Below are positions 8,036 through 17,600 of a stretch of DNA of 30,648 nt, in pieces. Within the stretch, counting starts at the first letter, position 1. The number at the start of each line of letters is the position of its first letter. The DNA comes from Chara braunii (Eukaryota; Streptophyta; Charophyceae; Charales; Characeae). The translations under genes were made by a program, and so were the position numbers. Below the pieces are notes generated by a model. The model did no database searches and was not told where the DNA came from. It saw nothing but the letters and a program-made list of their open reading frames with translations. The DNA is taken from positions 616,919-647,566 of the forward strand of contig BFEA01000537.1 in assembly GCA_003427395.1 (NCBI GenBank), in the 5' to 3' direction.

Positions 8036-11000
8036 CAAGGAGGCGGTGCCTTCACCGACTGGTCTGAGGGAGGATGGTCCTTCGAAGAGGAAGGAAGGAG
8101 GAGCTGATCCGGCTGCTACCCACGCTGGAAAGAGGCTCCGGCAGCAGAAGGTGACTGAGGACTACGATGGCGAGTAGGTTGCTCGTCACAAGAAGGCCTT
8201 CCTCCACTGACTTTATTCCAGCGGGGTGACCTTCAATGCCTTCTGCAACAAGGCATGGAAGGCATATCAACATGTGTTCCTTGAGCAGCCTGGCAGTTCG
8301 TCGCACGGTGTGCTTCCTAGCTACAACGAGATTGCCAACATGCAGGTGGTGGAGACCCACCGTGCGGAATTGGCGGAGGAGTTGGAGGAGGTGAGGCAAC
8401 CATTTTAGGTGACTGGTGCCACCATCCGAGTCCTCTCTGATGGGAGGAAATCATGAGACGGGAGACCGATTGTGAGTTTCCTTGCCGCAGACTTGCGAGG
8501 GGTCGTCATGTACATGACGATCAATCGAGAGGGGGAGCCAGACGATGCAGTGCACATCCTTCAGAGATGGGTCATCATCTTCCACGAGTTCAAGTTCGGT
8601 GGGCCGCAGCGGGTCAATGCGATTTGCACCGACTCCGCTTCAGCGTACGTGGGGGTTGCAAGGGCGTTGGCCTCATCGACCATGCCTCTTGCATTGAGGA
8701 GGATCACTTGGCTCCCGTGCTCCGTCAACAAATTGTTGTCAGACGTGGGGACGCATTGCGACGTGTTTGTGGGCGCAATCACACTTGCTTGTGTGCTGGT
8801 GGTGTTTTTCAAAACCCACCAAGCCGCCCTTTCTCTTTTTAGGAGGCGCATCCCCGACAAGGGGCTTATTCTTTTCTGCGAGATGCGGTTCACGTCTGTT
8901 TACTCCATGCTGGATAGGCTGCTGGCTCTGCAAGACATATTACAGGGCATGATGCGAGGGGACGACTCGGGCCCGGGGCATTTGCTTCTATCCCATGGTC
9001 TGCTGATGTGTCCCAGATGGCGCGTTGGGTGCGCCGACAGATCAGATGGAATCCTTGGTGGCAGAGGGTTGTCACCATTGTCCATATTATGGAGCCCGTC
9101 ATGCAGTTGCTTAGGCGGATGGATCCTGGAGGGTAGTTCATGTTGCTCATGGTCGAGTGGGCACATGATCTTGTCCACCGTGTGAAGGACGCATGTGCTC
9201 CTTTGGGCCAGTCCTTCGCTGATCGGATCATCAGGCGTGTGCAGACCCGCACACATCACATGCTTGAGCCGATTCACTGCGCTGGATTTTTACTGAACCC
9301 GCGCAGGCGACATGTTCGTTACTTTTCTAGCGAGATGGAGACTTACCATGCTTGGCTTGTGAGGCAAGCCAAAAGGTACATTTTGACGCAGACGGGTTTC
9401 GAGTTGTACGATGCGGATTACATCGTTGCTTGTCGGCAACTCGAGGACTTCCACATGCAGCAAGGCAGGTTTGGTGATTGGGGCGGGGCGGAGGGGCGTG
9501 CTCGTGGGCGCGCGTGTAGCGGTGACGCCGAGACAATCGAGTGCGCGTCTTGGTGGTCCCAGTATGGGGCTAGCGTGCCTGAGTTGCAACGGTGCGCTCT
9601 TCGTGTGATGCACATGCGGTGTTGCGCCTCTCCAGCTGAAAGGAACTGGGCGGTCCACGAGGGCATTCACACGAAGAAGCGCAACCAGTTGGCCTTCGAG
9701 AAGGTCATGCAGCTCGTTGAGATCACCGCAAATATGCAATTGACGGAGTATCGGCGGGCGGGGTGCTGCCATGACAACGGGACAAAGGCATGCTCGACTG
9801 CCAAGCAGGCATTGAGCTGGAGCCGGTGCACACGGGCACGCGCAAGGGGATGACGCAAGAGGAGATTGCCCAACAGGTTGTGCTTATTACGATCGGTGCT
9901 TCCGCACCGCCCCCTGCCACTGCTGTTTTTGAGCGACGTGGTTACATTTTCCGTCTGTACCCTAGGGACGATGACTCTGATGACGAGCGGATACCCGAGG
10001 CAGCGGATGACCCTGGGCTCCCCATTCATCGTGAGATCGACGATTCACACAAGGATCCCAAGGACGCGGAGACGAGGACATACACCGCACGGCGGGGGCG
10101 GGACTTTGATGAGATGGAGATGATGGGGGAAAACGAGGATCGTTGGGGTCATTTTGGGGAGGTGGCTTCCACAGATGATATGCGCGATGAGAGAGTGGGG
10201 GGGATCTCATGCACGCAGTAGCCGCGCAGAGGCGAGGATCACGACTCCTACCACGAGGAGGCCTCAGTCGTCCATTCGCCCACCTCCTGCTCCGAGTTCG
10301 GCACCACCTCCTGCTCCGAGTTCGGCACCACCTCCTGCTTTGAGTCCTCCACCACCTCCTGCTCAGAGTTCGGCTCCACCTCCTCCTTCGAGTTCTCCGC
10401 CAGCTTCTGTTCCATGTCCTCTGCCACGTACTACTCCGAGTCCTGCGCCACCTCTTGCTCCAAGTCCTGCGCCACTTCCAGTTCCAGGTCCTATATCACC
10501 ATCGCCCGTTTCGCCACTTCAAATGCCCGCTATAGAGGTGGAGACACAGGAGTTGGCATCCTCCTTGCCTCAACACGGTCCTCTGCACAGATCTACGGTG
10601 ATTCGCTGGTTGAGGTTACCATCACCTTCCCCGAGGGTTTTGCAGGAGGAGGTTGGACATCGTGCCACTCCGAAGGACATGGGGCGGCCAGTCGTACCGG
10701 AGGTCGAGGTGACAGCAGCGCCACCGGTGGAGGCGAAGGTAACAGGAGCGGAGGAGGAGGTACAAGCAACGGCGGCGGGGAAGGAGGAGGTGCGAGCTAG
10801 AGTTGTTGTGGTGGGATAGGAGCCGAATGGTGTGGACGCCGAGGAGCGCCTCGTGCAACAGTTTATCACCGAGGAGGTCGATCTAGTGGTGGGCGGTTTT
10901 ACCCCGAGTGTGGCGAGGGGGCTAGGGATCTCTCCTCTCACAGGGTGTGCCGGTTCAGAGATGGGGACCCACTTCAACTTTGACCTGTCAATGGCCGCTT

Positions 11001-12579
11001 CCCCTAGTTGCGGCGGGGCGACATCGACTAGTCGAGCGCCTTCAATGGACGAGGAGGCAGGCGAGACAGGTTCGCGGACCTCGAGAGAGAGGACGGCGAC
11101 GGAGTCTCCAGATGCGGCACGAGACATCATGGAGCAAGAGAGGGCTCGACTTATGGCATCCAGCGACCCACGTGCTCAGGCGTTCACACAGGCCATGGAG
11201 GAGCGCAGGCGTCGAGAGACAGGGAGAGATGGTCGGCAGGGTTGGATGGTCGCGGGGGCGGTCCAGACGGACGTTACAGAGACGGTAGATAAGGTTTTGG
11301 AGGGTGGGCCAAAGACAGTGGTTGAGGCTATGGTTGGCGGGCCACAGACGGTGGACGAGGCTGTGCAGGCTGGACAGGGGTGAGACGGGGGGCCGGGCTA
11401 CTCATGGGCCGTAGTTCATGACAGCGCCGGGTCAGATTGTCCCGTTCTCAGGCCTGCAGTTGGTCGAGGCCCGACAGTCGCAGCCGACTGAGGTGGCAGT
11501 GCATGATGTGCCACCTGTTGTTATCACAGACTTGGGGTTCGAGCCGTTGGTTGTGCGTCCACGTCCTAGACGACCGGCTCCGCAGGAGGTTCATCACCAT
11601 TGGATGCAGAGGAGTTGGTGGCAGCCGCTGTGCTCGATGTTACTCGATTGGACCGGCAAATTATGCCGCAGATATTTGACCAGAAACTCACCCATCCACA
11701 GTGGCAGACGATCCCTTCCATTCCATGGGCCCCTCCGTCGCCAGCGTGGTCCGGGTCCACCTCCACTGGAGGACGCAGCAAGACAGATGAGCGCCAGGTG
11801 CGGGAGACATGCCACCCCCTTCTCCTAGACCACGTGTGGGTGATCCATCGTCGTTGTCAACAGGCCCGGGTTCTCGATCCCCTCACATGCCCGGGCGAAC
11901 GAGGATTCATGACACGACGGCGGTTCAGCGGGATGTGTGCGACACGACGTTGTTTGGGAGGACGGGCACAAATTTGGATTCCACCTGCCGTGTCACTGAG
12001 GTTACGGCATGCCTTCAACCAGGTTTGGGAACCCGGGGCGCCAGGAGGACGGGAGTGAGGGAGGTTTCAACTTCAGATTGTGAGCCGCAGCGAGGTCGCG
12101 ACAGAGGAGTGTCTACAGAGACCTTGGGCGATGCTTTGAGAGCAGCGACGCATGCTGTGCATGACCAGACTCCACGCAAGCGTGGAGTGCCTCGTCCACG
12201 CCCCGTGCCTGCACAGGGAGGCGCTGCACTTGGAGAGTCTTCGGGGGCGGAGGGGTTGGGGATGCCTCGTGGATCCCGCCGTCAGCAGATGGTTGCACAT
12301 GCTAGTGCGAGGAATGTTGTGTTGAGGAAGGGAGGCGACCCTGTCACCATCGAAGAGGATGATCTTGAGACGACACCGGCAGCGTAGGAGGATAATGAGG
12401 ACTATGAGGGTGAGGAGGAGGAGAGTGGGAGCGGCGACGGCGATGACGACGATGACGAGGAGGATGAGCCCCCACCCCCCCCACCGACATGTGCTTCGAG
12501 AAGTGTTGCGCATACGTCTTCATCCACACGAGGGAAGAGGAGACGGACATCCGGCAGTCGAGGGGGCACGAGCAGGTAG
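8036..12579 (+). pseudogene. hAT-family transposase pseudogene with long C-terminal extension
   Basis: Read on +: a basic stretch (KRLRQQKV, about 8131-8154) precedes FNAFCNKAWKAY. Then comes a DUF659-like catalytic block: VTGATI...LSDGRKS (8409-8453), NAICTDSASAYVG (about 8617-8655) and TWLPCSVNKLLSDVG (about 8704-8750). The hAT dimerisation block lies near 9540-9720, with CASWWSQYGASVPELQ and CCASPAERNWAVHEG followed by HTKKRNQLAFEK. A C-terminal extension follows: an acidic linker, a proline-rich repeat (10282-10400), a charged central region, an acidic run (about 12440-12470) and a basic KRRR motif before the stop at 12577-12579. Stops lie at 8175, 8208, 8406, 8454, 9134 and 10817, with frameshifts near 8965, 9770, 10210, 11400, 11600 and 11810. 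It is non-functional. No terminal inverted repeats or 8-bp duplication were identified. Confidence 0.88.
10282..10400 (+). repeat. 24-bp proline-rich coding minisatellite
   Basis: Repeats of CCACCTCCTGCTCCGAGTTC-type units encode P-P-P-A-P-S-S-A blocks inside the hAT extension. Unit sequence is well conserved, so it may expand or contract by slippage. Confidence 0.8.
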
Positions 12580-13154
12580 AGCGGGAAGAGGAAGAGGGGT
12601 CGGTGACTTCACTTTCCCGCACCTGCACACGACTTTGTCACATTCTGCGGTCCTGGGTTTTGGCCATGCTGTGTTGTCTTAGTATTGTCAAGTGGTCACT
12701 TGTAGTGTGCGTGTTGTCGTCGTTGTTGTTTTCTTCCTTTTTTGTATATCTTATTCTGGTGTGAGTAGGGCTTCTGTACAGTATTTCAGCGTTGGTCTTA
12801 GTAGAGATTCTCACCACCGTCGACACGACTTGTAGATTACCGTTTTTTTCCATTATTCAGCATGTGGCAGTGTAGCACTAGCGGCGTGTGTGATTTCAAC
12901 GACTGGTTTTTCACAACTTCTCATGTACATTACATTTTTAATGTATGATTTCAGTTACAATTATTGCACGTCGTGTGAACGACGTTTCATGTCTATTTTT
13001 CTCACCGTGTGAATGAATATCTAAATATCTTTAAATGAAGTTCAAACTTTTCATCTCATATATTTCACTTGTTTTTTGTTTTTTTTTGCAGTACCTGCAG
13101 ACTCGGGTGATTGTTTTCTATTTGTTTAACTGTGAATTGTTGAATTGATTTATA
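12580..13154. other. Gene-free stretch downstream of hAT remnant
   Basis: T-rich DNA with no recognisable gene. It may include the hAT 3' end and flanking host DNA. No terminal inverted repeat was found by eye. Confidence 0.4.
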
Positions 13155-13210
13155 TTGATTGATATACTAACTTATAATGTTCTGTCGGAATTGGGGTATG
13201 GGGGGTTTTG

Positions 13211-13211
13211 N
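13211..13211. other. Single ambiguous base (N), likely assembly join
   Basis: One N precedes a 35-bp sequence (13212-13246) that recurs with one mismatch at 13298-13332. A lone N beside a short duplication suggests an unresolved scaffold join. Confidence 0.7.
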
Positions 13212-13332
13212 CCCACGCATCGCACCGCAGACACATTCAGACCCACTGAAGTGGTAACGTTGCCTTCCCCGCTTCAGGCGTTGGCCAAGGCTAGTGACCC
13301 ACGCATCGCCCCGCAGACACATTCAGACCCAC
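13212..13332. repeat. Direct repeat pair of 35 bp beside N
   Basis: CCCACGCATCGCACCGCAG at 13212 and CCCACGCATCGCCCCGCAG at 13298 begin two 35-bp copies, 86 bp apart, with one difference. This could be real or an artefact of the join at 13211. Confidence 0.8.
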
Positions 13333-13349
13333 CGACGCTATGTTCGAGA

Positions 13350-13810
13350 GATGTGTCTGAGGCCCTAGAAGAGTTAGAGACTGAGTGGTCAGGGAAGGAC
13401 CCCAGGGACTCTTGGGCGATGATTAGTAGAGGTCCAAAAGATGAACATTTCGTGGTAGAGGTTGATGTAGGTGGTCGCAAGGTTGGCGCCTTCGTAGACA
13501 TAGGCTCTATGCGGAACTTCATCAGTCGTGCTTGTGTGGATAGACTGCGCTTAGGGGACCAAGTGCAGCGGCTTAGCAAAACTGTAGCTTCTATGCTGGC
13601 CAACAAGCACCAAAATGTTGGTAAAAGACTATGTCAAGGACGTAGTCTGCACCTCATAAGATCTCCTTCTTGGTTAGCGACAAACTGCCCTTTGATATGC
13701 TCTTAGGCATGTACTACCTCGAGGTCGCGCAACCTCAGTTTGAAATTGCCCAATGGTAGAACTGTTAGATTGCAGAAGTACAAAGCTAGCATTCTGATAG
13801 AAAACTACGG
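13350..13810 (+). pseudogene. Ty3-like retrotransposon aspartic protease fragment
   Basis: The frame at 13450-13620 reads VVEVDVGGRKVGAFVDIGS followed by MRNFISRACVDRL, matching the retropepsin start 'v.v.g..v.alvDtGat.nfIs...a..l'. The catalytic DTG/DSG is DIG here. After two frame changes (near 13615 and 13664), FLVSDKLPFDMLLGMYYL (about 13668-13720) matches the second retropepsin signature 'lp.DiiLGmdWL', with Trp replaced by Tyr. Another shift near 13740 gives KLPNGRTVRLQKY, a plausible linker. Downstream RT, RNase H and integrase are missing; the sequence runs into a poly(G) tract. It is a pol fragment of a dead element. Confidence 0.75.
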
Positions 13811-13886
13811 GTGCATGTGTGCATCATCCTTCTATAACTATTATAAGCAGAATCGCGAGAAGGGCACGTATCTAGTATTTGTTTCT

Positions 13887-13888
<2 letters not shown>

Positions 13889-13959
<71 letters not shown>
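13889..13959. repeat. Poly(G) homopolymer, 71 nt
   Basis: Seventy-one consecutive G, interrupted only at 13960 by C, then more G-rich DNA. This could be a real G-quadruplex-prone tract, or an artefact of base calling (no-signal reads appear as G on two-colour Illumina chemistry). Confidence 0.95.
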
Positions 13960-14000
13960 CGGGGGAAGATGGGGAGGTTCGTGGCCAAGGGTGTGTGGCA

Positions 14001-14087
14001 GGCCTGGGGGTTGTCCCGCTCGCATGGCCTTCATTAAAGTCGGATGGCCTGGGGGTCGTCCCGCTCGCATGGCCTTCATTAAAGTCG
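14001..14087. repeat. 45-bp tandem duplication
   Basis: Two 42-bp units (14001-14042 and 14046-14087) differ at one position (GGTTGTC against GGTCGTC) and are separated by GAT. Confidence 0.9.
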
Positions 14088-14117
14088 TAATTTTTTTATT
14101 TTTTTTTTCCGGTTTGA

Positions 14118-14665
14118 GTGTTTGGGCACGTAGGGCCACGTGTCCGAGGCCCAACGCGCACAATCCGTTTTTCGAAGTTCAACAGGAGACCCCCATTTTT
14201 GCGTTAAACGGGATTCAATGGGGGTCCTGGGCCCCATTAAACGGGTTGAACGGCGTTGAATTTAGCCCGTTCTCCGTTTATCGGACACACAGCCCATGTG
14301 GGTTGTTAGTTGATAGTTGATCGCACCTAAGCGAGCGTGACGAATAAATGGTTGTCATAGCTTCTTTCTTGTTCTGCTGTGGGAAATGAGAATTTTGGCG
14401 CGATTGTCGCACGGGGAAATCTTTTTGAATTTTCAACTCACGTCGAGCCCTCGCAAACTCTCGGAATTTGCTTCGTTCGGATTTTCTTTTTGTAGTCAGG
14501 ACTTAGTTCGGATTTTCTTTTTGTAGTCAGGACTTAGATTAGGAATTTGGGCGCGTCTCAATTTCGGCTGCGCAACGCTTCTGCTTGCACACGCTCGGCC
14601 ACGTCGGAAACTATGTTCTAACTTTCCCACGCCTTAATCTCGTATGTAACTGTAATCTTTGTTTT
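14118..14665 (+). repeat. Large tandem repeat copy A (possible LTR)
   Basis: Begins GTGTTTGGGCACGTAGGGCC and ends near GTATGTAACTGTAATCTTTG. It is followed directly by copy B. It holds an internal 31-bp tandem duplication (TTCGGATTTTCTTTTTGTAG module, near 14477-14538) that copy B lacks. AATAAA occurs near 14344. An LTR is possible from the TG start and size, but the end does not read CA and no paired internal region is present. Strand is nominal. Confidence 0.8.
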
Positions 14666-14667
14666 GT

Positions 14668-15184
14668 GTGTTTGGGCACGTAGGGCCACATGTCCGAGGC
14701 CCAACGCGCACAATCCGTTTTTCGAAATTCAACAGGAGACCCCCGTTTTTGCGTTAAACGGGATTCAATGGGGGTTCTGGGGCCCGTTAAATGGGTTGAA
14801 CGACGTTGACTTTAGCCCGTTCTCCGTTTATCGGACACACAGCCCATGGCGGTTGTCAGTTGATAGTTGATCGCACCTAAGCGAGCGCGACGAATAAACG
14901 GTTGTCATAGCTTATTTCTTGTTCTGCTGTGAGAAATGAGAAATTTGGCGTGATTGTCGCGCGGAGAAATCTTTTTGAATTTTCAACTGACGTCGAGATC
15001 TCGCAGAATCTCGGAATTTGCTTCGTTCGGATTTTCTTTTTGTAGTTAAGACTTAGATTAGGAGTTTGGGCGCGTCTCAATTTCGGCGACGCAACGCTCC
15101 TGCTTGCACACGGTCGGCCACGTCAGGAACTATGTTCTGATTTTCCCTCGCCTTAATCTCGTATGTAACTGTAATCTTTGTTTG
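14668..15184 (+). repeat. Large tandem repeat copy B (possible LTR)
   Basis: Matches copy A along its whole length with scattered substitutions, at a period of 550 bp at the start and 519 bp at the end (the 31-bp difference is the internal duplication in A). About 45 bp beyond its end is TGGCGCC, which resembles the start of some plant retrotransposon primer-binding sites. That is weak support for an LTR. Confidence 0.8.
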
Positions 15185-15715
15185 GCGGACGTAATTGCAA
15201 CTGTAATCCTCTCGTTCTTGATATCTTTTGTGGCGCCTTTGCGCGGGCATACCTCTCCCCCATCCTATTGGTATGAACGCTTGCATGACCGGATCGATGT
15301 GTGGAGTGTGGCTACGTCCCCTACGCCACGGCCTGGCCATGCAGGCGTAAGCACTTCTTTCTTCCTTCTTCCTCCCACTTGAACACGATCGCGAGTATCT
15401 CGCGCAAAACATGCATGCTATAAATCTCGCAAGCGCGGTTAATTCGCTCTCCAAGACTTTTCGGAGTTAGCGGGGTCTAGAGGATCGGCTAACGAGGATT
15501 TGGCAGGTGAGTAAAAAAGTTGGGTGATCCGAAGAGTTGGTGCTGGGCGTGCGGGGCTGACGTGGGGCCGCAACGAACTGTGGCACACGGGCGAACCTGA
15601 CGGGCATGCTTGGGCAAAGTGGGGTGACAACTCGGCGTAGGTGCGAGGTGACGGACTGCCCGCATCGGGACGTTGTGAAGAGAGAGAGAGAGAGAGGAAG
15701 AGAGAGAGGCGGGAA
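15185..15715. other. Gene-free stretch with short GA tract
   Basis: No gene recognised. A (GA)n-like patch lies at 15677-15709. Confidence 0.4.
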
Positions 15716-15916
15716 GTGTGCGATGACTCGATGAGCTTCTTCTTCTATCCCTCTAAGCCATTTTGATTTTTTTTCTTTCTTTCTGAGCAATTTTGGTATC
15801 TGGTGCAAGTCGCCTTTGTTTCTTTGAATCGGCATCTCGGAAGACTCGGATCTTTTCTTCGCTTGTTTCTAGTGATTGAGACTGTTTCTCCCATTTTATT
15901 CTCCCCTCTATATGGA
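15716..15916. repeat. 201-bp duplication, copy 1 (assembly artefact)
   Basis: Identical by eye to 15955-16155, with a 38-bp Nextera junction adapter between them. The duplication is therefore most likely a mate-pair read artefact, and the true locus probably holds one copy. Confidence 0.9.
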
Positions 15917-15954
15917 CTGTCTCTTATACACATCTAGATGTGTATAAGAGACAG
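15917..15954. other. Nextera mate-pair junction adapter (contamination)
   Basis: CTGTCTCTTATACACATCT followed immediately by its complement AGATGTGTATAAGAGACAG. This is the Tn5 mosaic end in the head-to-head form produced by Nextera mate-pair circularisation. It is laboratory sequence, not genome. Confidence 0.98.
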
Positions 15955-16155
15955 GTGTGCGATGACTCGATGAGCTTCTTCTTCTATCCCTCTAAGCCAT
16001 TTTGATTTTTTTTCTTTCTTTCTGAGCAATTTTGGTATCTGGTGCAAGTCGCCTTTGTTTCTTTGAATCGGCATCTCGGAAGACTCGGATCTTTTCTTCG
16101 CTTGTTTCTAGTGATTGAGACTGTTTCTCCCATTTTATTCTCCCCTCTATATGGA
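15955..16155. repeat. 201-bp duplication, copy 2
   Basis: Second copy after the adapter. It continues into unique DNA at 16156. Confidence 0.9.
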
Positions 16156-17450
16156 TGGACCCCATTGATTGGTTAATTGCCTACGATCGAATTTTGTACG
16201 ATCCTGATGCATGAATGATTGTCACCCTCTTTTTTTTTGTTTATGTATGCATAAAACTTGATGCGTGGACGATGGGTATTTGGCTGTCGAAATTAAATAA
16301 GCATGCTAGATGATCAGATGACTGCCTCGCCATAGGGCTATCCACCCTCTGTTAACAGGCCAGCACGTACGAGACCTGGGTCATTAGTCATGGTCTCTAG
16401 GACCGAAGGGCAGGCCTTGTGCACCCATGTGTAAGCCCAATCAGAAGGATGTGGCCTACACGCGTGTCTGCACTGCCTGTGCTCGGTCCAACTCTTCGAA
16501 TGACTGAGTTTCCGCCTCACCCCACAACATGAATATTGAACTCCCTTTTCGTATGATTGACCGGGAGTGTTTGAGAGACCCGGAATTTCGAGAGTATTGG
16601 GGACACATGTGTCTATCTGCACGACCGAGGAGAGAACTTCCTGAATTTCCATGCCCTGTGGGAAACGAGCGCATCTGTGGGTGGGATATCGACTGAGCTC
16701 GAGAGCGCATTCCGCACCACCCTGAATTCTCCAGCTCGTGCACGTGTCACCTTGTAGAGGAACCGTGAATAATTATTCTGGAAACTGACTTCCCTCCCTA
16801 CCACTGCGTACTGCCCTTCCCTGGCGTGCAATCGCTCCATATTGGCCCCAACCCCCGTGCTCGGAGTGCTTGCAACTTGCAAGACCACGAGTACCGAGCC
16901 TCCGGTTTCATCTGACGAACCCGCTCGAAGGAAGAACGACGGGCGCACAGCCTTCGATTACGGACAGCCGCGCCGGATTCCGAGACCAGTGACGCACAAC
17001 GCCAACAAGTGGTCGGACAGCGTGATAGCCATAGCGTCCCGACTGTGCACCAAATACGAGTCGGACTCCGACCCAGACGACGAAACCAACAGAGGTGGTA
17101 GCCCCACGCTCAGAAACACAAAAACAGACTTCGATCCGCGCCCATCCTCTTGCATCCCTATCTCTGAACTTGCCTCAGGTCCGGAGATCTCAGTTCCGAC
17201 CTGGGACTCCACCCCCACTTTCCCAAAAATCCTTGGCACACCCCTTTTCGCACTTCCAGGACCACTCACACTCTGATCAGGATGTCGCGTCGGGCGTGAG
17301 GTGGGTGTCACAGTGTCTCCAAACACGGTTATGGCTGGGAAATGTTTTACCCTTTGCGCCCGAGAAACGTTCCCAGCGCCAGTAGTGAGTCTCCCACTCC
17401 CGCTGACGGCACCGCCGCCCGTAGGACTTCTGAATCAGGGCTTTACGTAC
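16156..17450. other. Gene-free or unrecognised region
   Basis: Frames of 95-145 codons occur on both strands (for example + 16842-17276 and - 16613-16948), but none shows a domain, signal peptide or codon pattern I can support. Candidate exons cannot be excluded. Confidence 0.35.
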
Positions 17451-17600
17451 CCAGCTGAGGTCTCGTCCCTTCATCATGGTGATTTCCCAGATTCTATCGT
17501 TAGTATGTAAGTGCTGAAGGAGTTCCCAGGATGACCACAGGTCAAGCGTAGAATGTTCCCCACTCCACTCAAGGCATGGGTGACCCTGCATCACTGTTTC
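17451..17600 (-). CDS. Speculative 50-codon internal exon
   Basis: Read on -, a pyrimidine-rich stretch ending GCTCTTCAAGTGCAG precedes this segment, and it is followed by GTACGTAAAG, a good plant-type splice donor. The 150-nt segment is open in one frame and phase 0 at both ends. It contains LDLWSSWELLQHL and NDRIWEITMMKG, which look protein-like with several Trp residues. I do not recognise the family and found no neighbouring exon, so it could be chance or a fragment of a dead gene. Confidence 0.22.

Noticed and set aside
9290-10029. Minus-strand frames of 80-160 codons opposite the hAT block
   Set aside because: They are shadows of the GC-rich + strand transposase frame and carry no motif.
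13740-14090. Protein with a long polyglycine tract
   Set aside because: The tract is translation of the 71-nt G run, itself suspect; the upstream part is the retropepsin fragment.
15745-15933. Minus-strand frame starting MCIRDS
   Set aside because: The start lies in the adapter at 15917-15954; an artefact.
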